A stretch of 64,000 nucleotides of DNA from Pseudomonas sp. CROZ-RG-20F-R04-15 (GTDB taxonomy: Bacteria > Pseudomonadota > Gammaproteobacteria > Pseudomonadales > Pseudomonadaceae): contig NZ_JAKNQL010000005.1 in assembly GCF_022662375.1 (NCBI RefSeq), positions 275,120 to 339,119 of the forward strand, given 5' to 3'. A program made the translations under genes and the position numbers. The notes under the pieces were generated by a model. That model saw nothing but the letters and a program-made list of their open reading frames with translations, was not told the origin of the DNA and did not search any database. This document shows, piece by piece, positions 49,960 to 57,919 of this stretch; the first letter of the stretch is position 1, and each line of letters starts with the position of its first letter.

Positions 49960-50073
49960 AAAAAAAGACCCGGTAAAAACCGGGTCAAATAACCGTGATT
50001 AGCCTGATGAGGAGATAATCTGAGAGTCCGAACCAAGGGCTTTTCAGAATATCGACTGATCTCGCGATCAGTT
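49960..50073 (-). ncRNA. prrF: Iron-responsive small RNA of the PrrF family
   Basis: About 114 bases. The transcript should begin AACTGATCGCGAGATCAG, a perfect hairpin, about 7 bases after the -10 TATGAT (50080-50085). It carries the PrrF core CTCCTCATCAGGCTAATCAC, and ends in the stem GACCCGGT/ACCGGGTC with seven U. Placement between phuW and the cAMP-binding-protein gene is the P. aeruginosa prrF locus. PrrF RNAs shut down synthesis of iron-rich proteins when iron is scarce. Only one copy is present here, where P. aeruginosa has two in tandem. Confidence 0.9.
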
Positions 50074-50075
50074 GT

Positions 50076-50094
50076 GATAATCATAGCGATTCTC
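50076..50094 (-). promoter_or_regulatory. Fur box over the prrF promoter
   Basis: GATAATCATAGCGATTCTC (plus strand) matches the 19-base Fur consensus at 14 positions and covers the -10 hexamer of prrF, so Fur-Fe would block RNA polymerase. Confidence 0.75.
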
Positions 50095-50178
50095 ATTAGC
50101 GCGTCAACAACTGTTTTCTCATTTCTTTGATTTAGTCTTGGAAATGGCCGTAATGGCCCGGAAACAAAGGACGTGGCG

Positions 50179-50973
50179 TCAGCTTTTGGTTGCACTCAAT
50201 TGGCTGACCTGCTTGTTCAGTTGGCCGATCCGTCGCGCCATGCTCTCGATGAGGCTGTGTGCGATCTTCGGATTGGTGCGGGTCATGCTCAAGAATTGCT
50301 CACCGGGAATCAGCATCACAGTGCTTGGCTCCCGGGCAATGACCGTGGCATTGCGCGGCTCATGCGTGAATACCGCCATCGCGCCGAATATTTCGTCCTT
50401 GGGCACTTCGCCGACCTTGTGGCCATCGACAAACGCTTCGGCATGCCCGTCGATGATCACGAACACATGATCGGCGGCGTCACCCTGGTTGATCAGAACC
50501 GTCCCGGCCTCAACCCGCTTAAAACCATTGGTGCTGCGAAACTCGCGAGGTTTCAGCTCCGCCACGGCATGGGCGAGCATTGCCATTTGCCCCAGCAGGT
50601 ACGCAAGAAACTGCTCTGCCCGGCGGCCGTCGGCATACAAATGCTCGAACACCGCAACGCGTCGATAGGGCATCAGGCGCAATGGCCCGTCGCTGCACAA
50701 GCGGCAATCGCCCCAGTCATCGCCACGCTGCAGGCCGATCAAATCGCCGTCCTGCCAATAAAACAGCGGCCGGGCAGCGATGCTGCCGGTGATCACGCCT
50801 TCCGTCAGCAGAAACAATTGATCGCCGGGTAACTGCGCGAGCAAATCATCCGGCGCGTCCAGCTGCAGTTCCGCGCCGCACGGCGCCAAACCCTGCAGCC
50901 ACTGCGCAGGCAAACTCTGCAGGCGATTGATCAGTGCATCGGCCCAAGCCGATTGTTCCCCCAATAAATACAT
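50179..50973 (-). CDS. cAMP-binding-protein homologue (CbpA-like), cyclic nucleotide domain
   Basis: 264 residues from the ATG at 50973; a TTG at 50982 would add three. The N-terminal half has weak similarity to a second, degenerate cyclic-nucleotide fold (LLTEGVITG, FYWQDGDLIGL). The C-terminal domain (about 145-250) has the jelly roll GTVLINQGDAADHVFVIIDG and the phosphate-binding cassette IFGAMAVFTHEPRNATVIA, keeping the Arg but with Ala at the usual Glu of FGE. No DNA-binding domain. In P. aeruginosa the gene at this locus is cbpA, controlled by Vfr. Upstream of prrF on the same strand. Confidence 0.85.
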   Translation of the reverse strand: MYLLGEQSAWADALINRLQSLPAQWLQGLAPCGAELQLDAPDDLLAQLPGDQLFLLTEGVITGSIAARPLFYWQDGDLIGLQRGDDWGDCRLCSDGPLRLMPYRRVAVFEHLYADGRRAEQFLAYLLGQMAMLAHAVAELKPREFRSTNGFKRVEAGTVLINQGDAADHVFVIIDGHAEAFVDGHKVGEVPKDEIFGAMAVFTHEPRNATVIAREPSTVMLIPGEQFLSMTRTNPKIAHSLIESMARRIGQLNKQVSQLSATKS

Positions 50974-50989
50974 GACGGTCAATGCCCGT

Positions 50990-51262
50990 TCAGTTTTTGT
51001 GGCGCGAGGAAATGGCTTCGAGCTGCTTGTTCAGGGCGTCCTTGCGTTCGGCGGGGATGTCGTTCCAGTGCACATCCATCAACGCGCCTTCGATCGCATA
51101 CAACAACACCTTCGATGCGCGAAACCCGCGGGTACGCACAGCCCGGTAGGCGTCCACCGCGCCCAGGCGACGCAAGTCGGAGGCGCTATGGATGCCCACG
51201 GCATGCAGCCATTGCGCCGACGTCTTGCCAAGATTCTTCAGGTGTTGCAGTTCATCATTCAT
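50990..51262 (-). CDS. TfoX C-terminal domain protein
   Basis: 90 residues from the ATG at 51262, close behind an AGGAGG site. The whole protein is the TfoX/Sxy C-terminal helix-hairpin-helix-like domain: LKNLGKTSAQWLHAVGI, SASDLRRLGAVDAYRAVR, VLLYAIEGALMDVHWNDIP. In Haemophilus and E. coli full-length Sxy/TfoX switches on competence genes with CRP; this short form lacks the N-terminal domain and its role is unknown. It lies 16 bases before the cAMP-binding-protein gene on the same strand. Confidence 0.85.
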   Translation of the reverse strand: MNDELQHLKNLGKTSAQWLHAVGIHSASDLRRLGAVDAYRAVRTRGFRASKVLLYAIEGALMDVHWNDIPAERKDALNKQLEAISSRHKN

Positions 51263-51427
51263 CAAGCCTCCTTGCGACGGCCGAATGGTGCGTGGGCGAG
51301 CTTCTCAGGAGTGTAGCCATCAGTAGGAAAAGCGTGGTTGTTTGGTCGGATTCGACGCAAATGCTTCTAAGAAAGGGCGCTTGAACGGCCTGCGAACGCA
51401 GAAAGGCGGGATAAACACAAAAATAAA

Positions 51428-51515
51428 TGTGGGAGCGAGCCTGCTCGCGAAAGCGTTCTGACTTTCACGATCAGGGTGACTGACACTCCGTCTTCGCGAG
51501 CAGGCTCGCTCCCAC
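51428..51515. repeat. REPIN, CCTG/CAGG type
   Basis: Head-out pair; the outer end of the right arm is slightly decayed (CCCACC). It lies between the TfoX-like and pentapeptide genes. The rest of the 287-base gap shows no gene. Confidence 0.9.
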
Positions 51516-51549
51516 CCAGCGGGCGTTGTGTCAGAGAATAATGAGGCGA

Positions 51550-51894
51550 TCAGCGAGTGCGATAACGCAACCGCGTACCGAAATTCATCGACATCAGAAT
51601 CTCGTCAGCGCTCAGCTCCGGCGGGAAGTACGCCCCGGAAATCTGCGCGTGGGCCAGGCTTGCGCCTTCAAGCGAGGCGTTGCGGAAATCGATACCGCGA
51701 AGATCGGCGGATCGGAAGTACGCGTCGCGGAAATCCACGCCATCGGCATTCAGTTCACGCAGATCGAGACCACGGAAATCGCCACCGACCATATCGATCG
51801 GGCCATCCTGTGGACGCTCTTTGTTGAAACCTGTGATGTCGTCTTTGTGCAGCAAGGCATACAGCGGGGTGTCGAGAAGTTTCGGCTGGCTCAT
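51550..51894 (-). CDS. Pentapeptide-repeat protein
   Basis: 114 residues. About seven to eight pentapeptides of A(D/N)LXX type lie between residues 37 and 92 (GGDFRGLDLRELNADGVDF, DAYFRSADLRGIDFRNASLE), which should fold into a short right-handed beta helix. No membrane segment. Too short for a Qnr-type gyrase-protecting protein. Function unknown. Confidence 0.85.
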   Translation of the reverse strand: MSQPKLLDTPLYALLHKDDITGFNKERPQDGPIDMVGGDFRGLDLRELNADGVDFRDAYFRSADLRGIDFRNASLEGASLAHAQISGAYFPPELSADEILMSMNFGTRLRYRTR

Positions 51895-51984
51895 GTCATA
51901 TCACCGTTGGTTTTATGACGCCAGTATAGTGCCACTATTTGACGGCCGTGAAGCAAGCGAGGGCTTCACGGCCGAAATAGTTTC

Positions 51985-53541
51985 TTACAGGCCGGGCAGG
52001 CGCTGACGGATCTGCGCGACCACGGTGTCCAGGGTGCCGGACTCATTGGTCTGCACGCGTTTGCTGCGCAGGATTTCTTCCGGCGTCAGCGCTTCACGAT
52101 TGGCCTGCTGCGCTTCGATCACGGCCAGTGTGGCGTCGGACGGATCCTGTTTGTCCGCCTGACGAATCGCCAGCCAGCTCTCGATCACCGCTTGCGGCGC
52201 GTTGCAGTCGAGGATCAGGAATGGCGTACCGGTGGCCTCGGCGATCTTCGCCGCGTTGTCGCGCTGCTCGCGCTTGAGGTAGGTGGCATCGATCACCACC
52301 GGGAAACCAGCGTGCAGGATCACTTCAGCGATTTCATGCAGGCGCGCGTAGGTCGCGGTGCTGGCGTCGGCACTGTAAATGCCGGCCTGCACGTCGTTGG
52401 CGACGGTTTGCTCGCCGAACAGACGCTTGCGTTCTACGTCCGACCGCAGACGAATCGCGCCCAGCGCTTCGACCAGACGCATGGCCACGTGGCTTTTGCC
52501 GACAGCGGAAACGCCGTGGGTGATCGCCATGAAGCGCGAAGGAATGGTGCTGTAGCTTTCCGCCAGGTTGGCGTAGTTGCGGTACTGGCGCAGGGTGGTG
52601 GCGCGCTGCACCGGGGTCGCGTCCGCCGGCATGCTGAACAGTGCAACCTTGGCGCGAACCAGGGCGCGGTAGGCTTTATAGAAGTTCAGCACTTCCAGGC
52701 CTTGATAGTCGCCGGTCAGCTCCAGGTACTGGCTGATGAAACGGCGCGCCAGGGATTTCAGGCCACGGTCTTCCAGGTCCATCGCGAGGAAACCGGTGTC
52801 AGCCCAGACGTCAGTGAAGCGGAACGGCTCGTTGAACTCGATGCAGTCGAAAATCACCACTTTGCCATCGATGACCGTGGCGTTCCCCAGGTGGATATCG
52901 CCGTGGCATTCACGGGTAAAGCCTTCGACCTTGCGTTGGGCGAACAACGGCTTTAGACGCTCGAAGCTGCTTTCGGCCCAGGCTTTCAATGCGTCGAGTT
53001 GCAGCAAATCGTTTTTGTCGCTGAGGAACGGCAGGATCTGCTCGAAGTTTTGCGACACCGGCGCCATCACGCTGTCCGGAGTGCCAGCGTCGTGTTCAGC
53101 CGGGACTTTTGGCGCGGCGAGGTGGAAACGGGCAATCTGCTCGGCCATCTCATCGATGTGCTGGGTAGTCAGCTCGCCATTGGCTTGCAAGGTGCTGAGC
53201 AAACCGGTCTGCGGGAACTGGCGCATTTTCAGCACGTATTCGATCGCTACGCCGTCGCCACCCAGTTGCGGCGCTTCAATGCTGCCGGTCACCGGCAACA
53301 CTTCCAGATACAGATCATCGGTCAGGCGCTGGTTCAGACGCAGCTCTTCAGCGCAGAAATGCGCGCGCGACTCGAGGCCGGTGAAGTCGAGGAAGCCGAA
53401 ATTCACCGGCTTCTTCACTTTATAAGCGAAGGGACCGGTAAGGATCACCCACGAGATATGGGTTTCGATGACCTGAAACCCTTCGACAGGGTGCGGGTAG
53501 AGGGCCGGGTTTTGCAGGGCAGCGATCAGTGACTGGCTCAC
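51985..53541 (-). CDS. Fused aminoglycoside-phosphotransferase-like kinase and P-loop ATPase
   Basis: 518 residues from the GTG at 53541 (VSQSLIAALQ), chosen for its AAGGA site at good spacing; the frame continues upstream over the mrcB start. The first ~320 residues are a protein-kinase-like APH fold with ECHGDIHLGNATVIDG and VIFDCIEFNEPFRFTD (catalytic HGD and metal Asp). The C-terminal part is a zeta-toxin/polynucleotide-kinase-like P-loop domain: HGVSAVGKSHVAMRLVEAL, IRLRSDVERKRLFG and VIDATYLKREQRDNA. Seen widely in proteobacteria as a fusion; the substrate is unknown. It is unlikely to be an antibiotic-resistance enzyme, as it is a core gene divergent from mrcB. Confidence 0.85.
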   Translation of the reverse strand: MSQSLIAALQNPALYPHPVEGFQVIETHISWVILTGPFAYKVKKPVNFGFLDFTGLESRAHFCAEELRLNQRLTDDLYLEVLPVTGSIEAPQLGGDGVAIEYVLKMRQFPQTGLLSTLQANGELTTQHIDEMAEQIARFHLAAPKVPAEHDAGTPDSVMAPVSQNFEQILPFLSDKNDLLQLDALKAWAESSFERLKPLFAQRKVEGFTRECHGDIHLGNATVIDGKVVIFDCIEFNEPFRFTDVWADTGFLAMDLEDRGLKSLARRFISQYLELTGDYQGLEVLNFYKAYRALVRAKVALFSMPADATPVQRATTLRQYRNYANLAESYSTIPSRFMAITHGVSAVGKSHVAMRLVEALGAIRLRSDVERKRLFGEQTVANDVQAGIYSADASTATYARLHEIAEVILHAGFPVVIDATYLKREQRDNAAKIAEATGTPFLILDCNAPQAVIESWLAIRQADKQDPSDATLAVIEAQQANREALTPEEILRSKRVQTNESGTLDTVVAQIRQRLPGL

Positions 53542-53645
53542 GGGCGATCCTTCAGAGACTGGGGGAAATTCGAGGTCGCCATTATGGCCGCTCGCCAGCC
53601 TGACGCAAACCTCGGAGCGCTCCTGTTGAGGATGAATAAAGTGCG

Positions 53646-53651
53646 TATAAT
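53646..53651 (+). promoter_or_regulatory. -10 hexamer very close to the mrcB start
   Basis: A perfect TATAAT ends only 8 bases before the mrcB ATG. A weak -35 (TTGAGG, 53626-53631) is 14 bases away, shorter than ideal. If active, the transcript would begin within a few bases of the ATG. Confidence 0.4.
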
Positions 53652-53659
53652 CCGCCGCC

Positions 53660-55984
53660 ATGACTCGAACTCGATCTCCCCGTACCAAGAAAAAACCACC
53701 CTCCAAGGGCCTGAGCCCGTGGTTGAGCTGGGCCATTAAACTCAGTCTGGTCGGCCTTGTGGTGCTGGCCGGCTTCGCCGTTTACCTCGATGCCGTGGTG
53801 CAGGAGAAGTTCTCCGGCAAGCGCTGGACCATCCCGGCCAAGGTTTACGCGCGGCCGCTTGAGCTGTTCGTCGGACAAAAGCTCAGCAAGGACGATTTCC
53901 TCACCGAACTCGATGCCCTCGGCTATCGCCGCGAAGCCGTGAGCAATGGCCCCGGTGCTGCAGCCGTCAGCGGCAACACAGTCGATCTGAATACCCGTGG
54001 CTTCCAGTTTTACGAAGGTCTGGAGAAACCGCAGCCGGTGCGCGTGCGTTTCTCTGGCGATTACGTGGCCGAGCTGTCGGCGACCAACGGTTCGAAACTC
54101 TCCGTGGTGCGCCTCGAACCGCTGATGATTGGCGGCATTTATCCGAAAAATCTCGAAGACCGCATTCTGATCAAACTCGATCAGGTGCCGCCGTATCTGC
54201 TCGAAACTCTGGTCGCTGTCGAAGACCGTGATTTTTACAGCCACTGGGGCGTCTCGCCGAAGTCGATTGCCCGCGCAGTCTGGGTTAACACCTCTGGCGG
54301 CAAGATGACCCAGGGCGGCAGTACGCTGACCCAGCAGTTGGTGAAAAACTTCTACCTGACCAACGAACGCAGCCTGACCCGCAAGCTCACCGAAGCAATG
54401 ATGGCGATGCTGCTGGAACTGCATTACGACAAGAAAGAAATCCTTGAGGCTTACCTCAACGAAGTCTTCGTCGGCCAGGACGGTCAGCGTGCGGTGCACG
54501 GTTTCGGTCTGGCCAGCCAGTTCTTCTTCGGTCAGCCATTGTCCGAGCTGAAACTGCATCAGGTGGCGTTGCTGGTCGGCATGGTCAAAGGCCCGTCCTA
54601 CTACAACCCGCGTCGTAATCCCGAGCGCGCGCTGGAGCGGCGTAACCTGGTGCTCGACGTGCTTGAGCAGCAAGGCGTGGCGACTGCCGAGCAGGTCGAA
54701 GCGGCGAAGAAAATGCCGCTGGGCGTGACCACTCGCGGCAAGCTCGCCGACAGCTCGTTCCCGGGCTTTATCGATCTGGTCAAACGTCAGTTGCGTGAAG
54801 ACTACCGCGACGAAGACTTGACCGAAGAAGGCCTGCGCATCTTCACCAGTTTCGACCCGATCCTGCAGATGAAAGCCGAGGCCTCGGTCAACGACACTTT
54901 CAAACGTCTGGCCGGGCGCAAGGGCTCCGATGACGTGGAAGCGGCGATGGTCGTGACCAACCCGGAAACCGGCGAAGTCCAGGCAATGATCGGCAGCCGT
55001 CAGGCCAGTTATGCCGGGTTCAACCGCGCACTGGATGCGGTGCGGCCGATCGGTTCGTTGATCAAGCCGGCGGTTTATCTGACCGCGCTCGAGAAACCGA
55101 GTCAGTACACCCTGACCAGTTGGCTGTCGGACGACCCGTTGTCGGTCAAAGGCGCGAACGGTCAGGTGTGGAAACCGCAGAACTATGACCGCCGCTCGCA
55201 CGGCACCGTGTTCCTCTATCAGGGCCTGGCGCATTCCTACAACCTGTCGACCTCGCGTCTGGGTCTGGAAGTCGGTGTGCCGAATGTGCTGAAAACACTC
55301 GGTCGTCTGGGCGTAACGCGTGAGTTCCCGGCGTTCCCTTCGATGTTGCTGGGTGCTGGCGGCATGACCCCGATCGAAGTCGCGACCATGTACCAGACGC
55401 TGGCCAACGGTGGTTTCAACACGCCAATGCGCGGGATTCGCAGCGTGCTGACCGCCGAGGGCGAGCCGCTCAAACGTTATCCGTTCCAGATCGAGCAGCG
55501 TTTCGATCCAGCGTCCATTTATCTGATCCAGAACGCCATGCAGCGCGTGATGCGCGAAGGTACCGGCAGCTCGGTTTATAACGTGCTGCCCAAGACTCTG
55601 ACGCTGGCCGGCAAGACCGGTACCAGTAACGATTCCCGCGACAGCTGGTTCGCTGGTTTCAGTCAGGATCTGCTGGCGGTGGTCTGGCTGGGGCGCGACG
55701 ATAACGGCAAGACACCGTTCACCGGTGCCACCGGTGCGCTGCAGGTTTGGACCAGTTTCATGCGCAAGGCCGATCCGCTGCCGCTGGACATGCCGCAGCC
55801 GGACAACGTCGTGCAGGCGTGGGTCGATTCGCGGACCGGACAGGGCTCCGATGCCAACTGCCCAGGCGCGGTGCAGATGCCGTATATTCGCGGCAGCGAA
55901 CCGCCACCCGGCGCCGCGTGTGCGGGCGAAACGCCTGCTTCCGGCGAATCGGTGATGGATTGGGTCAAGGGCTGGATGAATTAA
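53660..55984 (+). CDS. mrcB: Penicillin-binding protein 1B
   Basis: Bifunctional class A PBP that polymerises and cross-links peptidoglycan. 774 residues. A short basic cytoplasmic tail and one membrane helix (INIT-like ALSLVGLVVLAGFAVYL region), a UB2H domain (about 60-150), the GT51 glycosyltransferase with VEDRDFYSHWGVSPKSIARA and QGGSTLTQQLVKNFYL, and the transpeptidase with active-site Ser in GSLIKP, SYN, and KTGTSND. All catalytic motifs are intact. No clear ribosome site precedes the ATG. Confidence 0.95.
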   Translation: MTRTRSPRTKKKPPSKGLSPWLSWAIKLSLVGLVVLAGFAVYLDAVVQEKFSGKRWTIPAKVYARPLELFVGQKLSKDDFLTELDALGYRREAVSNGPGAAAVSGNTVDLNTRGFQFYEGLEKPQPVRVRFSGDYVAELSATNGSKLSVVRLEPLMIGGIYPKNLEDRILIKLDQVPPYLLETLVAVEDRDFYSHWGVSPKSIARAVWVNTSGGKMTQGGSTLTQQLVKNFYLTNERSLTRKLTEAMMAMLLELHYDKKEILEAYLNEVFVGQDGQRAVHGFGLASQFFFGQPLSELKLHQVALLVGMVKGPSYYNPRRNPERALERRNLVLDVLEQQGVATAEQVEAAKKMPLGVTTRGKLADSSFPGFIDLVKRQLREDYRDEDLTEEGLRIFTSFDPILQMKAEASVNDTFKRLAGRKGSDDVEAAMVVTNPETGEVQAMIGSRQASYAGFNRALDAVRPIGSLIKPAVYLTALEKPSQYTLTSWLSDDPLSVKGANGQVWKPQNYDRRSHGTVFLYQGLAHSYNLSTSRLGLEVGVPNVLKTLGRLGVTREFPAFPSMLLGAGGMTPIEVATMYQTLANGGFNTPMRGIRSVLTAEGEPLKRYPFQIEQRFDPASIYLIQNAMQRVMREGTGSSVYNVLPKTLTLAGKTGTSNDSRDSWFAGFSQDLLAVVWLGRDDNGKTPFTGATGALQVWTSFMRKADPLPLDMPQPDNVVQAWVDSRTGQGSDANCPGAVQMPYIRGSEPPPGAACAGETPASGESVMDWVKGWMN

Positions 55985-56000
55985 GCAAAGAGGGTTTCAA

Positions 56001-56750
56001 GTGAACAAGTGGTTGATTCCAGCGGTGACCGCCGTGGCTTTGCTCAGCGGCTGCTCTACCGTACAGCGTGGTTCGATTCCGGTGGTTGACTCCGGTACCG
56101 CGGTGTCCAACAGCGAACGCATCTCGGCCAATGGCGGTTTCCGTCAAACAACGGTCAAGCGTCCTGCGCAGGGCCAGACTCAGGCGATTCCGCAAGGTGA
56201 TACTGGCGTGGTGGTGATGGTACCGGGTGGTGGTGCAACAACCTCTGCACCGATCAGCTCTTCGCCAATTGTGCCGGGACCGGCATCCGGCGGTATCACG
56301 GCAGGGCCGTACAATCCTTCGCCGGCTGACTCCGCGCCGATCAATTCCGGCAGCTACAGCATGCCATCGACCCCGAGCGGGATTCCTTCCGCCAGTAGTG
56401 GTGGCGGCCTGTCGGCCGACGAACAACTGGACGGTCCGGTGCTTGCCTTGCTGACCACTGCGCAACAGCAGCAGGCCGGTGGCGACCTCAATGGCGCTTC
56501 GTCCAGCCTGGAGCGTGCTCAGCGCGTCGCTCCACGTGAGCCGCAAGTGCTTTATCGTCTGGCGCAGGTGCGTATGGCTCAAGGCGATGCACCGCAAGCC
56601 GAGCAGTTCGCCCGTCGTGCGCTGACCATGGCCAACGGTCGCCCTGACCTGCAAGCCAACCTGTGGGAAATCATTGCTCAGTCCCGTGAGAAACAAGGCG
56701 ATTCCGCCGGCGCCGCTCAGGCCCGTCAGAAGGCTAAGGTTTCGCTGTGA
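56001..56750 (+). CDS. TPR lipoprotein downstream of mrcB
   Basis: 249 residues. Lipoprotein signal with lipobox LLSGC (Cys19). A long Ser/Pro/Gly-rich linker (about 70-140) leads to a C-terminal tetratricopeptide region (LTTAQQQQAGGDLNGASSSL, LYRLAQVRMAQGDAPQAEQF, ANLWEIIAQSREKQGD). Only 16 bases after mrcB, so probably in its operon. By analogy with LpoB, an outer-membrane lipoprotein that activates PBP1B, it could be a PBP partner, but that is inference and the fold differs. Confidence 0.85.
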   Translation: MNKWLIPAVTAVALLSGCSTVQRGSIPVVDSGTAVSNSERISANGGFRQTTVKRPAQGQTQAIPQGDTGVVVMVPGGGATTSAPISSSPIVPGPASGGITAGPYNPSPADSAPINSGSYSMPSTPSGIPSASSGGGLSADEQLDGPVLALLTTAQQQQAGGDLNGASSSLERAQRVAPREPQVLYRLAQVRMAQGDAPQAEQFARRALTMANGRPDLQANLWEIIAQSREKQGDSAGAAQARQKAKVSL

Positions 56751-57085
56751 TGGATGCCCGTTTCCCGAAAATCGCCGATCAGCTGTTGCTGATCGAGCGT
56801 GAGCTGCGCACGCAGGGCTGGTGGGATGAGGTTTCGCCGTCGGCCGAAGCGCTGAGCAGTGTCGAGCCATTCTCGGTCGATACACTGGACTTCGAGCAGT
56901 GGCTGCAATGGATCTTCCTGCCACGGATGAAGATGATCCTCGAACAGGATCTGCCATTGCCGAATGCCTCGGGTATTCAGGAAATGGCCGAAATGGTCTT
57001 CGCCCAGCGCAACCTGCAGGGCAAGGACCGTCAGCTTCAGGTGCTGCTCAAAGAGTTTGACCTGCTGATCACTGCCTCGCGTTGA
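56750..57085 (+). CDS. YqcC family protein
   Basis: 111 residues from the ATG at 56750, which overlaps the previous stop (TGATG). The helical bundle of the YqcC family is evident: QLLLIERELRTQGWW, PFSVDTLDFEQWLQWIFLPRM, LPNASGIQEMAEMVF. In E. coli yqcC is linked to the tRNA pseudouridine synthase truC. Function unknown. Third gene of the mrcB run. Confidence 0.9.
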   Translation: MDARFPKIADQLLLIERELRTQGWWDEVSPSAEALSSVEPFSVDTLDFEQWLQWIFLPRMKMILEQDLPLPNASGIQEMAEMVFAQRNLQGKDRQLQVLLKEFDLLITASR

Positions 57086-57090
57086 ATTGG

Positions 57091-57118
57091 AAACTGCCAG
57101 TCGCTACTGGCAGTTTTC
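57091..57118 (+). terminator. Bidirectional terminator between yqcC-like and DUF4124 genes
   Basis: 10-bp perfect stem AAACTGCCAG/CTGGCAGTTT with a 6-base loop and T/A flanks. It contains the stop codon of the convergent DUF4124 gene. Confidence 0.75.
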
Positions 57119-57520
57119 ACTTATCTGTTTCTGCGCCTCGACAATGCGCTCATGCCGCTGTGCATCGTCCAGCCGGCGCAATTGCCCCTCCACTTCCTCC
57201 CTCAAGCGCGGATTGTTCTGCAATTGGGCCAGGTTCGTCCGTGCCTGCTCGCAAAACTGCTTGAGCTGTGCCTGTTGGTCGGCGACCTGTTTCTTCACCT
57301 TGTCATCAATCGCCTTCTGATCGCCCAATACACCGCTGCCCGGCATTGCCGCCGGTTTCGGCGGCGTCGAGGAGGGCGTCTGCAAAGTCGTCGACGGCTG
57401 ACCCGGTGGCGGCTGCGCATCGAAATGGGTGACCCCTTGAACATCGACCCATTTGTAGATTTGAGCGGCCATGCACCATGGGCTGAGGCCGATCAGCAGA
57501 GTAAGGAGGAGCGTTCGCAT
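57104..57520 (-). CDS. DUF4124 periplasmic protein
   Basis: 138 residues from the ATG at 57520, with a GGAGG site upstream. A signal peptide ends at CMAA; the DUF4124 segment follows at once, IYKWVDVQGVTHFDAQPPP, a beta motif found at the N-terminus of many gammaproteobacterial exported proteins. The rest is Pro/Ser-rich, then a charged coiled-coil-like helix (KQVADQQAQLKQFCEQARTN). Function unknown. Confidence 0.85.
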   Translation of the reverse strand: MRTLLLTLLIGLSPWCMAAQIYKWVDVQGVTHFDAQPPPGQPSTTLQTPSSTPPKPAAMPGSGVLGDQKAIDDKVKKQVADQQAQLKQFCEQARTNLAQLQNNPRLREEVEGQLRRLDDAQRHERIVEAQKQISENCQ

Positions 57521-57625
57521 GCTGATTCCTTGGCAAAATTGCGCAATTGACACTAACAGAGTAGCGGTTTTCAGGTTTTTTCTTGCGTTCTCATGTGCTT
57601 ACCCACAATTAACCACACAGACGAC

Positions 57626-57919
57626 TTGACTTGGAGAGGGCGAAACAGAAGAATCCAAAGTCCGCTGTAGAGGGACTGCCAGAAGCAGACCCACTCGGTA
57701 GATCATGAGGCGCACATCCGCGCCGACCTGTTACACCCGCAACGCGTTACCTCGCGCTGGGTGGGAAAGGCCCGCAACACTTGGGACGATCCCAATACTT
57801 GCTCAGTCAGTGCTGACGTAGTCGGCGACCACCGTCGCTCATGCTCTGCCGAGAAGTAAACCTATTAAGACCCGCCCCTTTTTTGTGGACGGTATTCTGG
57901 CGTTTTAGAGGTGAACAAC
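57626..57919 (+). promoter_or_regulatory. Long structured leader of ilvI
   Basis: About 390 bases separate the DUF4124 gene from ilvI. A weak promoter TTGACT (57626) - 17 - AAGAAT (57649) could start a leader of some 260 bases. Visible stems: CACCC/GGGTG with an inner CGCG/CGCG at 57734-57763; TTGGGA-CGA-TCCCAA at 57781-57795; GTCAG-TG-CTGAC at 57807-57818. A 38-codon frame (57705-57821) ends TLGTIPILAQSVLT, mildly rich in branched-chain residues. I recognise no named riboswitch or T-box. Attenuation of branched-chain synthesis is possible but unproven. Confidence 0.45.

Noticed and set aside
51985..53541. Aminoglycoside resistance gene
   Set aside because: The kinase fold is shared with resistance enzymes, but the gene is fused to a P-loop domain and sits in core chromosomal context.
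57705..57821. 38-codon frame as an ilv leader peptide
   Set aside because: No run of regulatory codons and no clear ribosome site; mentioned under the leader but not called as a CDS.
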